Shown: one piece after another, positions 41,507 through 49,764 of the stretch
How the letters are laid out: every line of letters begins with the position of its first letter
Position numbering within the stretch: the first letter of the stretch is position 1
Assembly (NCBI GenBank): GCA_037382365.1
Contig: JARRPZ010000014.1
Coordinates: 1-52,401, forward strand
DNA: 52,401 nucleotides
Direction of reading: 5' to 3'
Source of the DNA: Lentisalinibacter sp037382365
GTDB taxonomy: Bacteria > Pseudomonadota > Gammaproteobacteria > Steroidobacterales > Woeseiaceae
Made by a program: the position numbers and the translations under genes
Notes under the pieces: generated by a model
Told to the model about the DNA's origin: nothing
What the model saw: only the letters and a program-made list of their open reading frames with translations
Databases searched by the model: none

Positions 41507-42988
41507 TCAGAGCAGGACGACGTCGAAGTGATCCTGCGCGTAAAGGGATTCCGTCTGCAACCGTATCGACTTACCCGTCAGTTCTTCCAGCTCCGCCAGA
41601 CCGGAGGATTCTTCGTCCAGCAGCAGTTCGATCACGTCCTGATGCGCCAATACCATGAGGCCCTCGAACGTGAACTGGCGGTGCTGGCGCAGGATCTCGC
41701 GGAAGATCTCGTAGCAGACCGTCTGTGCCGTGCGCACGTTGCCACGACCCTCGCAGGTTGGACACGGTTCGCACAGGATATGTTCCAGGCTCTCCCGCGT
41801 GCGTTTACGCGTCATCTCGACGAGACCGAAAGGCGACACCTGGGTGACCTGGTGGCGGGCATGATCGGCCGCGAGGGATCTCTCCAGCACCTGCATCACA
41901 CGATCCCGGTGCTCGGCTTCCTCCATGTCGATAAAGTCGATGATGATGATCCCACCAAGATTCCTGAGCTTGAGTTGACGGGCGATAGTCACCGCAGCCT
42001 CCAGATTGGTGCGGTATATCGTCTCCTCGAGGTTGCGGTTGCCCACATAGCCACCGGTGTTCACGTCGATCGTCGTCATTGCCTCCGTCTGGTCGATGAT
42101 GACGTAGCCACCGGATTTCAGGGGCACCATCCGATCGAGGGCCTTGCGGATCTCCTCCTCGACGCCGTAAAGATCGAATATCGGTCGGCGTCCGTCGTAG
42201 AGCTCGACGATCGGTTCGAGCTCGGGCAGGAATCGTCGGCTGAATTCCTTCATGTGTTCGAACGTCGCCTGGTCATCCACACGAATACGTTCGATGTCCG
42301 CGCTGACCAGGTCGCGCAGGATGCGCACCGCCAGCGGCAGATCCTCGTGTATCAGACCCACGCCACGCTGCCGGTCGGCCTGATGCCGTATCACCTCCCA
42401 GATGCGCTGGAGGAAGATCATGTCGGCGCGAAGCGCCTCGACACCCGCACCCTCTGCGGCCGTGCGGATTATGAACCCGTAGTCGGGGGTCTCCGGCAGG
42501 ATCGCCTCCATCAGGGACTTCAGGCGCGTCCGCTCGGCTTCGTCCTCGATGCGCGCCGATATGCCGATACCGCTGCCGTGGGGCATGAGCACCAGGAAAC
42601 GAGACGGCAGCGTCACGAACGTGGACAGGCGGGCGCCTTTCGTGCCGATCGGATCTTTCAGCACCTGGACGACGATCTCCGCGCCCTCACTGACCAGTTC
42701 CCGGATGTTCGGAGGACGGGGCTTCTCACCGTTCTGCACCGGTGTCTCTTCGACCGGCGTGCCCGCGACGATGTCGGAGGCATGCAGGAATGCCGTGCGC
42801 TCGAGACCGATGTCTACGAACGCGGCCTGCATGCCCGGCAGGACCCGGGACACCTTGCCGCGATAGATGTTGCTGATCAGGCCGCGGCGCGCGGCGCGCT
42901 CGATGAAGATCTCCTGGAGCACCCCGTTCTCCAGCACTGCGGCACGCACTTCCCGCGGCGTTACGTTAATCAGTATCTCTTCACCCAT
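41507..42988 (-). CDS. rng: Ribonuclease G
   Basis: The 493-residue endoribonuclease matures the 16S rRNA 5' end and decays some mRNAs. It opens EEILINVTPREVRAAVLENG, followed by an S1 domain (about 38-125, RGKVSRVLPGMQAAFVDIGL). The catalytic Asp residues lie in TEAMTTIDVNTGGYVG and IIIIDFIDMEEAEHR. The zinc-link cysteines are in CEPCPTCEGRG. It lacks the long RNase E tail. It follows maf by 4 nt and precedes yhdP by 10 nt. Confidence 0.97.
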   Translation of the reverse strand: MGEEILINVTPREVRAAVLENGVLQEIFIERAARRGLISNIYRGKVSRVLPGMQAAFVDIGLERTAFLHASDIVAGTPVEETPVQNGEKPRPPNIRELVSEGAEIVVQVLKDPIGTKGARLSTFVTLPSRFLVLMPHGSGIGISARIEDEAERTRLKSLMEAILPETPDYGFIIRTAAEGAGVEALRADMIFLQRIWEVIRHQADRQRGVGLIHEDLPLAVRILRDLVSADIERIRVDDQATFEHMKEFSRRFLPELEPIVELYDGRRPIFDLYGVEEEIRKALDRMVPLKSGGYVIIDQTEAMTTIDVNTGGYVGNRNLEETIYRTNLEAAVTIARQLKLRNLGGIIIIDFIDMEEAEHRDRVMQVLERSLAADHARHQVTQVSPFGLVEMTRKRTRESLEHILCEPCPTCEGRGNVRTAQTVCYEIFREILRQHRQFTFEGLMVLAHQDVIELLLDEESSGLAELEELTGKSIRLQTESLYAQDHFDVVLL

Positions 42989-42992
42989 CCGT

Positions 42993-43610
42993 TCACCTCA
43001 CGTCCCTGTGCGCGGCGCGGTCCAGCAGATCGACACCGGCATCGGCCAGAAGGCCGGCCGTCTCGAAGAGCGGCAGGCCGACCACGCCGGAGTAACTGCC
43101 GTGCATTTCGGCAACGAAGATCGAACCGAGCCCCTGGATAGCGTATCCGCCGGCCTTGTCCCGCGGCTCACCGCTGGCCCAGTATTGCTCGATCTCCCGC
43201 TCACTGAGCGGCCGCAGACAGACTCGGCTGACGGATGTGGCCAGCGCCGCTTGTCCTCGGCACACGACGGCTACTCCCGTATACACCTCGTGGCAGCCCC
43301 CGCCCAGTACATGCATCATACGCCGGAAGTCGGCCGCGTCCGTGGGCTTGCCGTAGATCCGGCCCTCCAGAACGACGGCGGTGTCTGCGGCGATGACCAC
43401 GGCTTCCGGAGCATCCTCCGCCGCCGCACGGGCCTTGGTGTCGGCGAGCCGCTCCACATATGCCGCAGCAGCCTCGCCGGGGCGTACGGACTCGTCGACG
43501 GCGACGGGGCGGACCTCGGGAGAGAGGCCGAGCACCGCCAGCAGTTCGCAGCGCCGCGGCGACGCCGAGGCCAGAATGATCGCACGGGAGCTGTCGTCTC
43601 GCCGCTTCAT
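42993..43610 (-). CDS. maf: Maf-family nucleotide pyrophosphatase (YhdE-like)
   Basis: The 205-residue protein opens with the Maf signature ILASASPRRCELLAVLGL and has VVIAADTAVVLEGRIYGKP and AGGYAIQGLGSIFVAEMHGS. These enzymes hydrolyse non-canonical or free dTTP/UTP and influence septum formation. The YhdE type precedes rng, as here. Its start overlaps the rlmH stop by 4 nt. Confidence 0.94.
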   Translation of the reverse strand: MKRRDDSSRAIILASASPRRCELLAVLGLSPEVRPVAVDESVRPGEAAAAYVERLADTKARAAAEDAPEAVVIAADTAVVLEGRIYGKPTDAADFRRMMHVLGGGCHEVYTGVAVVCRGQAALATSVSRVCLRPLSEREIEQYWASGEPRDKAGGYAIQGLGSIFVAEMHGSYSGVVGLPLFETAGLLADAGVDLLDRAAHRDVR

Positions 43611-44080
43611 CCGCCTCTGTGGTAAGGATGACCGGCGATGATCGTCGATGCCCGGTACAACTGCTCCGCAAGCACCATGCGCACCATCTCGTGGGGGAGG
43701 GTAAGCGGTGACAGTGACCAGCGAAAGTCGGCCCTGGCAAGCAACTCCCGATCCAGGCCCTCCGCGCCACCGATCAAGAAAACGATGTCCCGGCCCTCGG
43801 CCAGCCAGCCGTCGAGATGCCCGGCGAATCCCTCACTGTCGAGGAGACGGCCGCGCTCATCCAGTGCGACGAGTCGCTCGCCAGTCTTCACTGCGGCACG
43901 TACCCGTTCTGCCTCGGCGCTCCTGACCTCGGCGACCGGTTGCCGCGGGGAGCGGCGCGCCGCCGGGATTTCCACCAGTTCGGTCTTCCACGCCTGCGGC
44001 AGGCGCCTGGCGTATTCGTCCCAGGCGGCCGCGACCCATGCGCGGGGCCTGCCACCGATGGCGAGCACGCTCACGTGCAT
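43607..44080 (-). CDS. rlmH: 23S rRNA pseudouridine-1915 N3-methyltransferase
   Basis: The 157-residue SPOUT-fold protein has WAAAWDEYARRLP-like opening, the SAM-binding knot FLIGGAEGLDRELLARADF and the C-terminal SLSPLTLPHEMVRMVLAEQLYRA (HEM/RAxxI region), all typical of RlmH. The ATG at 44080 (MHVSVLAIGG) aligns with known starts; a GTG at 44089 adds three codons. It is adjacent to rsfS, the conserved pair, with overlap into maf. Confidence 0.96.
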   Translation of the reverse strand: MHVSVLAIGGRPRAWVAAAWDEYARRLPQAWKTELVEIPAARRSPRQPVAEVRSAEAERVRAAVKTGERLVALDERGRLLDSEGFAGHLDGWLAEGRDIVFLIGGAEGLDRELLARADFRWSLSPLTLPHEMVRMVLAEQLYRASTIIAGHPYHRGG

Positions 44081-44090
44081 GCGATGCACA

Positions 44091-44447
44091 TCAGCGGTCG
44101 GTGGACGCGGCGCTGCTACGAGGCGAGCTGATGTCCCAGAGTTTCTCCAGGTTGTAGAAGTCGCGGGTGTCGGGCTGCATGACGTGGACCAGCGCGTCCT
44201 GCAGATCGACGAGTATCCAGTCGCCCTTTTCCTGGCCCTCCACGCCGTAAGGGCGGATGCCGGCCTCCTGGGCGCGCTCTATGACCCGGTCCGCGATCGA
44301 TTTTACGTGCCGGTCGGAAGTGCCGCTGGCGATGACCATGTAGTCCGTGATCGTCGTGAGATGACGCACATCGAGTGCCTTGATGTCTCGTGCCTTCAGA
44401 TCCTCCAGTGCATCCACGATCAAGTCCCGCAGCTCTTCACTGTTCAT
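44091..44447 (-). CDS. rsfS: Ribosomal silencing factor RsfS
   Basis: The 118-residue protein binds L14 and blocks subunit joining during starvation. It has the conserved ALEDLKARDIKALDV, TDYMVIASGTSDRHVKSIAD and GDWILVDLQDALVHVM. It sits between nadD and rlmH in the standard order, 24 nt after nadD and about 10 nt before rlmH. Confidence 0.97.
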   Translation of the reverse strand: MNSEELRDLIVDALEDLKARDIKALDVRHLTTITDYMVIASGTSDRHVKSIADRVIERAQEAGIRPYGVEGQEKGDWILVDLQDALVHVMQPDTRDFYNLEKLWDISSPRSSAASTDR

Positions 44448-44471
44448 GCAATCTCCCGTCGTCCTTACAAA

Positions 44472-45128
44472 TCACGTCTCTTCCTCCCCCGCCGGTGCCC
44501 GATAGCACCCGCTCTCGTCGATAAGATCCCGCACCGCATCGGGCATCAGGAATCGGGGGTCACGACCGGCCCTGATGAGCGCCCGGATTTCCGATGACGA
44601 TATCTCGAGCTGGGTCACGGCGTGGATATAGATACTGCCCGCCCGGGATTCGTGCAGATCGCCGATGCGCCCGGTCCCGCGGTCCACGAGCAGCTCGCCC
44701 AGTGGTCCCATGTCCGGTGCGCGCCAGCCGGGTCGATGTGCCACGATGATATGCGAGAGCTGCAGTATCTCGCGCCAGTGATACCAGCGGGGCAGGCTGA
44801 GGAAAGCGTCCATTCCCACGATCAGACACAGCGAACGGGTCGGATATTCCGCCCGCAGCGCGGCGAGCGTATCGACGGAATAGGATGGTCCCTCGCGCTG
44901 CAACTCGCGATCGTCCACGACGAAACCGTGCTGCGCCTCGGTGGCGAGTTCGACCATGCGCAGCCGCAGTTTTCCGTCGGCGATCGGTGCACCGCGGTGC
45001 GGCGGGCTGCCGCAGGGCATGAAACGCACCTCGGAGAGGCGAAGTTCCTGCAGCAGTTCGAAGGCCGTGCGCAGATGCCCGTAATGGATGGGATCGAAGG
45101 TACCGCCGAAAACGCCCATCGGGTTCAC
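44472..45128 (-). CDS. nadD: Nicotinate-nucleotide adenylyltransferase
   Basis: The 218-residue enzyme makes NaAD from NaMN and ATP. Motifs are GVFGGTFDPIHYGHLRTA (HxGH), the LIVGMDAFLSLPRWYHW block and EISSSEIRALIRAG (SSxxIR). I use the GTG at 45128, which has GGGAGGG 7 nt upstream; an in-frame ATG at 45119 is the alternative. It lies 34 nt after holA and precedes rsfS. Confidence 0.96.
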   Translation of the reverse strand: MNPMGVFGGTFDPIHYGHLRTAFELLQELRLSEVRFMPCGSPPHRGAPIADGKLRLRMVELATEAQHGFVVDDRELQREGPSYSVDTLAALRAEYPTRSLCLIVGMDAFLSLPRWYHWREILQLSHIIVAHRPGWRAPDMGPLGELLVDRGTGRIGDLHESRAGSIYIHAVTQLEISSSEIRALIRAGRDPRFLMPDAVRDLIDESGCYRAPAGEEET

Positions 45129-45162
45129 CCGCGGACCCTCCCCGCGCCGGAATGGCGGGCAC

Positions 45163-46188
45163 TCATGCGGCTCGTCTCACGCGAGGCCCGCGGGCGAGGC
45201 CTACGGTCAGCGCGAGCAGTTCCTGCCACGGCTGTCCGGGACGACGCCCCTTGACGACCTGATCGGCCAGTTCCGCCCGACGTACGAGCCGGTGGAGACT
45301 CGACGGGCTATGGCGTCCGGCACACGCACGCACGATGTCCTCCCTGCTGCTCCAGACACCCCGCTGCTTCAGGCTGTGCGAGAGCGGGCGTCCGGCTTCG
45401 AGGTCGTCACGGATGAGAGCGATGGCGCGCAGTTCCCGGGTCAGTGCCCAGAGCACGAGCACCGGTTCGGCACCTTCCGCCCGCAAGGCACCGAGAATCC
45501 TCAGCGCCCTGTCTGCGCGGCCCGCAACGGCGGCGTCGGCCAGCTTGAAGATATTGAAACGGGCGCTGTCGGCGACGGCCGCCTCCACCTGTTCCGCGTC
45601 CACGGGTCCCGTGCCGATCACGAGACGCAGTTTCTCCAGCTCCTGCGCAGCGGCCAGCAGATTGCCTTCCACCCGGTCCGCGAGAAGCCGCACCGCATCA
45701 CGGCTCGGCTCGAGCCCCAGCCGGCGCATGCGCGCCGCGATCCAGCCCGGGAGGGCCCGGGCGTCCACCGGCCACACCTGCACCATGGCTCCCGCCTTGT
45801 CCAGGGCCTTCACCCATTTCGAAGACGACTGGCCGCGCTCGAGTCTCGGGGCCGAGACGACCACCAGCGTATCGTCCGACAACCTGCTGCACAGCTCCAC
45901 CAGGGTCCGGGAACCGACATCACCTGGCTTGCCCGTCGGCAGTCGCAGCTCCAGCACGCGCTTATCGGCAAAAAGAGAGAGACTGGCACTGCCTGCCAGG
46001 ATGCGATTCCAGTCGAACCCGCGGTCCGCGGTGAATACTTCACGCTCCGTATATCCCTCCTCGCGCGCCCGGGTGCGGATCGCGTCCAGTGCTTCGGTGA
46101 CGAGCAGAGGCTCGTCTCCGGTCACGAAGTAGAGCGGCAGGATGCTTTCGTCGAGATGGGCTTGGAGCTGATCGGCGCGAATTTTCAC
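45163..46188 (-). CDS. holA: DNA polymerase III delta subunit
   Basis: The 341-residue clamp-loader subunit opens the beta clamp. It starts MKIRADQLQAHL, followed by LYFVTGDEPLLVTEALDAIR and the LLAAAQELEKLRL helix of the delta family. Its place just upstream of nadD-rsfS is widely conserved. The usual upstream gene lptE is absent from this window. A -10-like TATTAT lies about 30 nt upstream on the minus strand, so holA probably heads the long operon to tldD. Confidence 0.95.
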   Translation of the reverse strand: MKIRADQLQAHLDESILPLYFVTGDEPLLVTEALDAIRTRAREEGYTEREVFTADRGFDWNRILAGSASLSLFADKRVLELRLPTGKPGDVGSRTLVELCSRLSDDTLVVVSAPRLERGQSSSKWVKALDKAGAMVQVWPVDARALPGWIAARMRRLGLEPSRDAVRLLADRVEGNLLAAAQELEKLRLVIGTGPVDAEQVEAAVADSARFNIFKLADAAVAGRADRALRILGALRAEGAEPVLVLWALTRELRAIALIRDDLEAGRPLSHSLKQRGVWSSREDIVRACAGRHSPSSLHRLVRRAELADQVVKGRRPGQPWQELLALTVGLARGPRVRRAA

Positions 46189-46261
46189 ACTGGATAGTCG
46201 TGCGCGGCACTTCCGCGATAATACACGGGCGTCGGGCGGGCAGGGAACTGCGGCGGCCGGA

Positions 46262-46522
46262 TCACGGCGTCGTCAGCTGGGCGAGCGCGACCGCCTCGTC
46301 CTCCAGGAGCACCGGGATGCCGTCCTCTACCGGATAGACGATCTTGTCGTCCTCCGTGACGAGCGCCTCCGTCAGCCTCTCTTCCACGGCGGTGCCGTCG
46401 TGGCGCAGGAGTCGCCCCTCAGCAATGGCGGCGTTCAGTTGCTCCAGCATCCCCGATGGTGCCGGGTGGAGCGACTTGTGGGTGACGGGGCAACACAGGA
46501 TTTCGAGCAGTTTTCGTTTCAC
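46262..46522 (-). CDS. Trm112/YcaR-family small protein
   Basis: The 86-residue protein has the UPF0434/Trm112 N-terminus LLEILCCPVTHKSL and the C-terminal IVYPVEDGIPVLLEDEAV. Only the first cysteine pair is present, so zinc binding as in eukaryotic Trm112 is uncertain. The start is a GTG at 46522 with a weak ribosome binding site. It is 74 nt upstream of holA and divergent from the MerC-domain gene. Confidence 0.88.
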   Translation of the reverse strand: MKRKLLEILCCPVTHKSLHPAPSGMLEQLNAAIAEGRLLRHDGTAVEERLTEALVTEDDKIVYPVEDGIPVLLEDEAVALAQLTTP

Positions 46523-46565
46523 CGGTGGCTCGCTTCACGATGGCCGGCTCGTGACCGCCCGGCCA

Positions 46566-46601
46566 TTGATGCAAAAAATGTAATGTTATATCCTTCAGTA
46601 C
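46566..46601 (+). promoter_or_regulatory. Promoter of the MerC-domain gene with Zur-like site
   Basis: TTGATG (46566-46571) and TATCCT (46589-46594) are 17 bp apart. Overlapping the spacer and -10 is GTAATGTTATA (46580-46590), close to one half of the AT-rich Zur operator (E. coli half-site GAAATGTTATA). The opposite half (46591-46601, TCCTTCAGTAC) matches its mirror at 6 of 11 positions. Zinc control is inferred. Confidence 0.45.
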
Positions 46602-46643
46602 CGGCCGACGCCGGCCATTCCGACAGCCTAACCGCAGGAATAC

Positions 46644-47132
46644 GTGGAGAACAGCCCCTCACACCATCGCCGATACCTCGATCGCCTGGCGGTCACCCTG
46701 TCCGGCGTCTGTCTCGTGCACTGCCTGCTGCTGTCCGCCGCCGCGATATCGGCCCCGGCGCTCGTAAGCCTCTCTTTCGACGCCGGCTGGACTCATCTCG
46801 CGATGCTCGTTCTCGTGATCCCAGTCAGCATCCTGGCCCTGCCCCGGGGCTACCGGGAGCATGGCCGACCGCAGGTACTCTGGCTCGGCGGACTGGGCAT
46901 GACTCTGCTGGCGCTCGGTGCGACGGTGGGCCACCACCTCTACGGTCCGGCCGCCGACACCGCGCTGACGGTCAGCGGGGCCCTGACCCTCGCTGCCGCC
47001 CATCTGCTGAACGCACTCTGGTGCGGCCGCAGCAGCGAGGTCCCGCCCCCTCACGGATGCGAATGCGGCCTGGCGTCGGCATCGTCCGCGCCCTCCTTTC
47101 CTGCCTCCGAGCGCTCCGGCACCGGATCGTAG
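46644..47132 (+). CDS. MerC-domain membrane protein
   Basis: The 162-residue protein has four hydrophobic helices. It shows the MerC-type LSGVCLVHCLLLSAAAI (paired cysteines in the first helix) and GATVGHHLYGP later. The C-terminal tail has HGCECG. MerC proteins import Hg(II), but isolated chromosomal members with no mer operon, like this one, are thought to handle zinc or other metals, in agreement with the Zur-like site. The start is a GTG at 46644 with AGGAA 5 nt upstream. Its last 82 nt overlap yidD on the other strand. Confidence 0.85.
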   Translation: MENSPSHHRRYLDRLAVTLSGVCLVHCLLLSAAAISAPALVSLSFDAGWTHLAMLVLVIPVSILALPRGYREHGRPQVLWLGGLGMTLLALGATVGHHLYGPAADTALTVSGALTLAAAHLLNALWCGRSSEVPPPHGCECGLASASSAPSFPASERSGTGS

Positions 47133-47338
47133 CCGTATCCGCCCCAGGGGTGGCAGCGTCCGACCCGGCGCAATGCCAGCAACCCGCCGCGCAGGACACC
47201 GTACCGGGCTATCGCGTCCCGTGCGTACTCGGAGCAGGTCGGCTGATAGCGACAGTTACCGCCGAGTACGGGAGAAACGATCAGCTGATAGCCCCGTATC
47301 AGGCCGAGCAGGATGCAGCTCGCCAGCCGGCCGACCAT
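47051..47338 (-). CDS. yidD: YidD membrane protein insertion efficiency factor
   Basis: The 95-residue protein has the family core IRGYQLIVSPVLGGNCRYQP, TCSEYARDAIARYGVLRG and RVGRCHPWGGYGYDPVP. It is amphipathic and peripheral to the inner membrane, and assists YidC/Sec insertion. It normally lies in rnpA-yidD-yidC; here it is downstream of sufE, sharing TGATG with the sufE stop. The tail after the core (about residues 74-95) overlaps the MerC gene and is not conserved in the family. Confidence 0.93.
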   Translation of the reverse strand: MVGRLASCILLGLIRGYQLIVSPVLGGNCRYQPTCSEYARDAIARYGVLRGGLLALRRVGRCHPWGGYGYDPVPERSEAGKEGADDADARPHSHP

Positions 47339-47766
47339 CAGGCGGAGGAACCGGCAAGCGCTGCTGCGGCACGGGCACGGATCGTCTTCAACACGGAGGC
47401 GAGTCCGTTGCTGCGCGTGGGACTCAGATGCTCATCGAAACCGAGCGCCGAGATGAAAGACGGGTCGGCCCGGACGACATCCTCTGCGCGCCGACCGTCA
47501 TAGACCCGCAGCACGACGGCGATCAGCCCCCGGACGATCGCGGCGTCGCTGGTCGCCCGGTAACGCATGCGGCCGTCCTCTGCGGAAGAGACCAGCCAGA
47601 CCTGCGACTGGCAGCCCGGTACCTTGTTGTCCTCCGTCATCGCCGACTCGGGCAATTCGGGCAACCGGCCCCCCAGTTCGATCAGGTACTGATACCGATC
47701 CATCCAGTTATCGAAGAAACCGAATTCTTCGATCAGTTCCGCTTCCGCGCTCTCGATCTCGCCCAT
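47338..47766 (-). CDS. sufE: SufE-family cysteine desulfurase activator
   Basis: The 142-residue protein accepts persulfide sulfur from SufS/CsdA on its Cys in NKVPGCQSQVWLVS. Further family blocks are RYQYLIELGGRLPELPE and LGFDEHLSPTRSNGLASVLK. Start ATG is 3 nt after cysS, and the stop overlaps the yidD start. No other suf genes are near, so it may serve CsdA/SufS encoded elsewhere. Confidence 0.94.
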   Translation of the reverse strand: MGEIESAEAELIEEFGFFDNWMDRYQYLIELGGRLPELPESAMTEDNKVPGCQSQVWLVSSAEDGRMRYRATSDAAIVRGLIAVVLRVYDGRRAEDVVRADPSFISALGFDEHLSPTRSNGLASVLKTIRARAAAALAGSSA

Positions 47767-47769
47767 GCC

Positions 47770-49149
47770 TCAACTCGCCACGCGCCAGCGTGTGCCGTCC
47801 GGACCATCCTCGATAACGATACCCCGGGCCTCCAGTTCGTCCCTGATCCGGTCGGCCTCCGCAAAATCCCGGGACTCCCGCGCGACCCGCCGCCGTTCGA
47901 TCAGGGCCTCGATGGTCTCCGCGTCCGGCAATTCCGAGGATCCCGCTGCGAACCATTCGGCCGCCTCCTGCTGGAGCAGGCCCAGGACGGCTCCGCTGGC
48001 GACGAGTGCGGATGCCAGGTCTCGCTGCACGGCCTCGTCGTCCGCCTTGTTCACCCGGCGCGCCAGATCGAACAGCGCAGCGAGGGCCCGGGGCGTATTC
48101 AGGTCATCCTCCAGCGCTTCCAGGAACACCGGGTCCGGCTCCGCCGCCTCGACATCGGCCGGCGCAGGCGCCGCGTTCCGCAGGGCGCCGTAGAGGCGAT
48201 CCAGCTTGCGGCGGGACTCCGTGATCAACTCCTCCGTCCAGTCGAGTGGCTGCCGGTAGTGGGCGGACAGCAAGGCGAGCCGGACCGCCTCGCCCGGCCA
48301 CCTCTCCAGCAGGTCGCGCACCAGCAGGACGTTACCCAGTGATTTCGACATCTTTTCGTGTTCGACGTTCAGGAAACCGTTGTGCACCCAGTAGCGGGCG
48401 AATCGGCGGCCGCCGTGGGCACAGGTGCTCTGGGCGATCTCATTCTCGTGGTGGGGGAACATCAGGTCCTGGCCACCCCCGTGTATATCGATGGTCTCGC
48501 CGAGATGCGTCTCCGACATGGCCGAACATTCGAGATGCCAGCCCGGCCGGCCGCGCCCCCAGGGACTGTCCCAGCCGGGCACGTCGTCGGCCGAGGGCTT
48601 CCACAGCACGAAATCCGCCGGCGCCTTCTTGTAGGGCGCCACCTCGACCCGGGCGCCCGCGATCATCTCCCGCAGATTGCGCCGGGACAGCGCACCGTAG
48701 TCGGCATACGCCTCGACATGGAACAACACATGGCCTTCGGCCACGTAGGCACAACCGGCCCGCAGTAGCGACTCGATCATCGCGATCATCTGCGGGATGT
48801 GGGCCGTGGCACGCGGCTCGATATCCGGCGGCAGCACACCGAGCGCCGCCATATCCTCGTGGTAGGCGTCCGCGTAGCGCTCGCTGATCGCCGAGATCGG
48901 CTGACCGGCGTCCTTCGCCGCCTGATTGATCTTGTCGTCCACGTCCGTGATGTTGCGCGCGTAGACGAGCGGGTAGTGGCGGCGAAGCACTCGCGCCAGA
49001 ACGTCGAACACCACCGCCGGGCGAGCATTCCCGATGTGGGCGTAGTTGTAGACGGTGGGCCCGCAGACGTACATGGTCACCCGCTCCGGATCCCGCGGCT
49101 CGAAGGGGACCTTCGCCCCGCGCATGGTGTCGTGCAATTCGATGGTCAT
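47770..49149 (-). CDS. cysS: Cysteinyl-tRNA synthetase
   Basis: The 459-residue class I synthetase has YVCGPTVYNYAHIGNARPAV (HIGH variant with the zinc-ligand Cys), the HENEIAQSTCAHG zinc region and the KMSKS motif in NVEHEKMSKSLGNVLLV. Length is standard. The leader of about 43 nt begins at an extended -10 TGC-TATCAT (49204-49199). sufE follows after 3 nt, linking cysteine usage and sulfur transfer. Confidence 0.97.
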   Translation of the reverse strand: MTIELHDTMRGAKVPFEPRDPERVTMYVCGPTVYNYAHIGNARPAVVFDVLARVLRRHYPLVYARNITDVDDKINQAAKDAGQPISAISERYADAYHEDMAALGVLPPDIEPRATAHIPQMIAMIESLLRAGCAYVAEGHVLFHVEAYADYGALSRRNLREMIAGARVEVAPYKKAPADFVLWKPSADDVPGWDSPWGRGRPGWHLECSAMSETHLGETIDIHGGGQDLMFPHHENEIAQSTCAHGGRRFARYWVHNGFLNVEHEKMSKSLGNVLLVRDLLERWPGEAVRLALLSAHYRQPLDWTEELITESRRKLDRLYGALRNAAPAPADVEAAEPDPVFLEALEDDLNTPRALAALFDLARRVNKADDEAVQRDLASALVASGAVLGLLQQEAAEWFAAGSSELPDAETIEALIERRRVARESRDFAEADRIRDELEARGIVIEDGPDGTRWRVAS

Positions 49150-49198
49150 CGGTACTGCGAGATTCCCTGCCGGTCTGCGGACCTGCGCTCAGCGGACC

Positions 49199-49237
49199 AT
49201 GATAGCAATACTGGACCCGGTGTCGATCGCCTATAAT
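49199..49237. promoter_or_regulatory. Divergent promoters of cysS and hisI
   Basis: For cysS (minus), TGC-TATCAT has its -10 at 49204-49199. For hisI (plus), a perfect TATAAT lies at 49232-49237 and predicts a start near 49244 with a 27-nt leader holding AGGAG. Neither has a strong -35; the two elements are about 28 bp apart and so may compete. Confidence 0.6.
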
Positions 49238-49270
49238 GACGGGTTTCGGGCGAGCCGCGCAGGAGCAGAC

Positions 49271-49759
49271 ATGGCGGGACGGTCAGTGAAGTTCGAGACG
49301 CGCAGGAGCGTCGAGCAGGTGGAGGAAGGAACGGAGCTCGCGCCGCGCTTCGACGCCGACGGGCTGATCCCGGTCGTGACCACCGATTACCGGAGCGGCG
49401 AGCTGCTCATGCAGGGCTACATGAATGCCGAGGCACTCGCCCTGACCATCGAGACCGGCGAAGCCCATTATTTCAGCCGCAGCCGCCAGGTTCTGTGGCG
49501 CAAGGGCGCAACCAGCGGGCTCGTACAGCACGTGCGCGAGATGCTGATCGACGACGATCAGGACTGCGTCTGGCTGCGCGTCGCGGTCGCCGGCAACGGC
49601 GCCAGCTGCCACGTCGGTTATCGTTCCTGTTTCTACCGTCGCATACCGGTGGGATCCGCCGCCGGTGACGGCCCGGTGGCGCTGGAGTTCACGGAGAACG
49701 AGAAGGTATTCGATCCGGACATGGTTTACGGCGACGCGCCGAACCCTACCGTGCTCTGA
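49271..49759 (+). CDS. hisI: Phosphoribosyl-AMP cyclohydrolase
   Basis: The 162-residue protein catalyses the third step of histidine synthesis. Family motifs are LLMQGYMNAEALALTIETGE, GEAHYFSRSRQVLWRKGATS, the acidic DDDQDCVWLRV and the zinc CHVGYRSCFYR. No HisE domain is fused and no other his genes are adjacent. The N-terminus is about 15-20 residues longer than in short forms. AGGAG lies 5 nt before the ATG. Confidence 0.95.
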   Translation: MAGRSVKFETRRSVEQVEEGTELAPRFDADGLIPVVTTDYRSGELLMQGYMNAEALALTIETGEAHYFSRSRQVLWRKGATSGLVQHVREMLIDDDQDCVWLRVAVAGNGASCHVGYRSCFYRRIPVGSAAGDGPVALEFTENEKVFDPDMVYGDAPNPTVL

Positions 49760-49764
49760 AGCTC

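Noticed and set aside
41528..43141. A 537-codon open frame opposite rng and maf
   Set aside because: It spans two well-identified genes on the other strand and has no domain.
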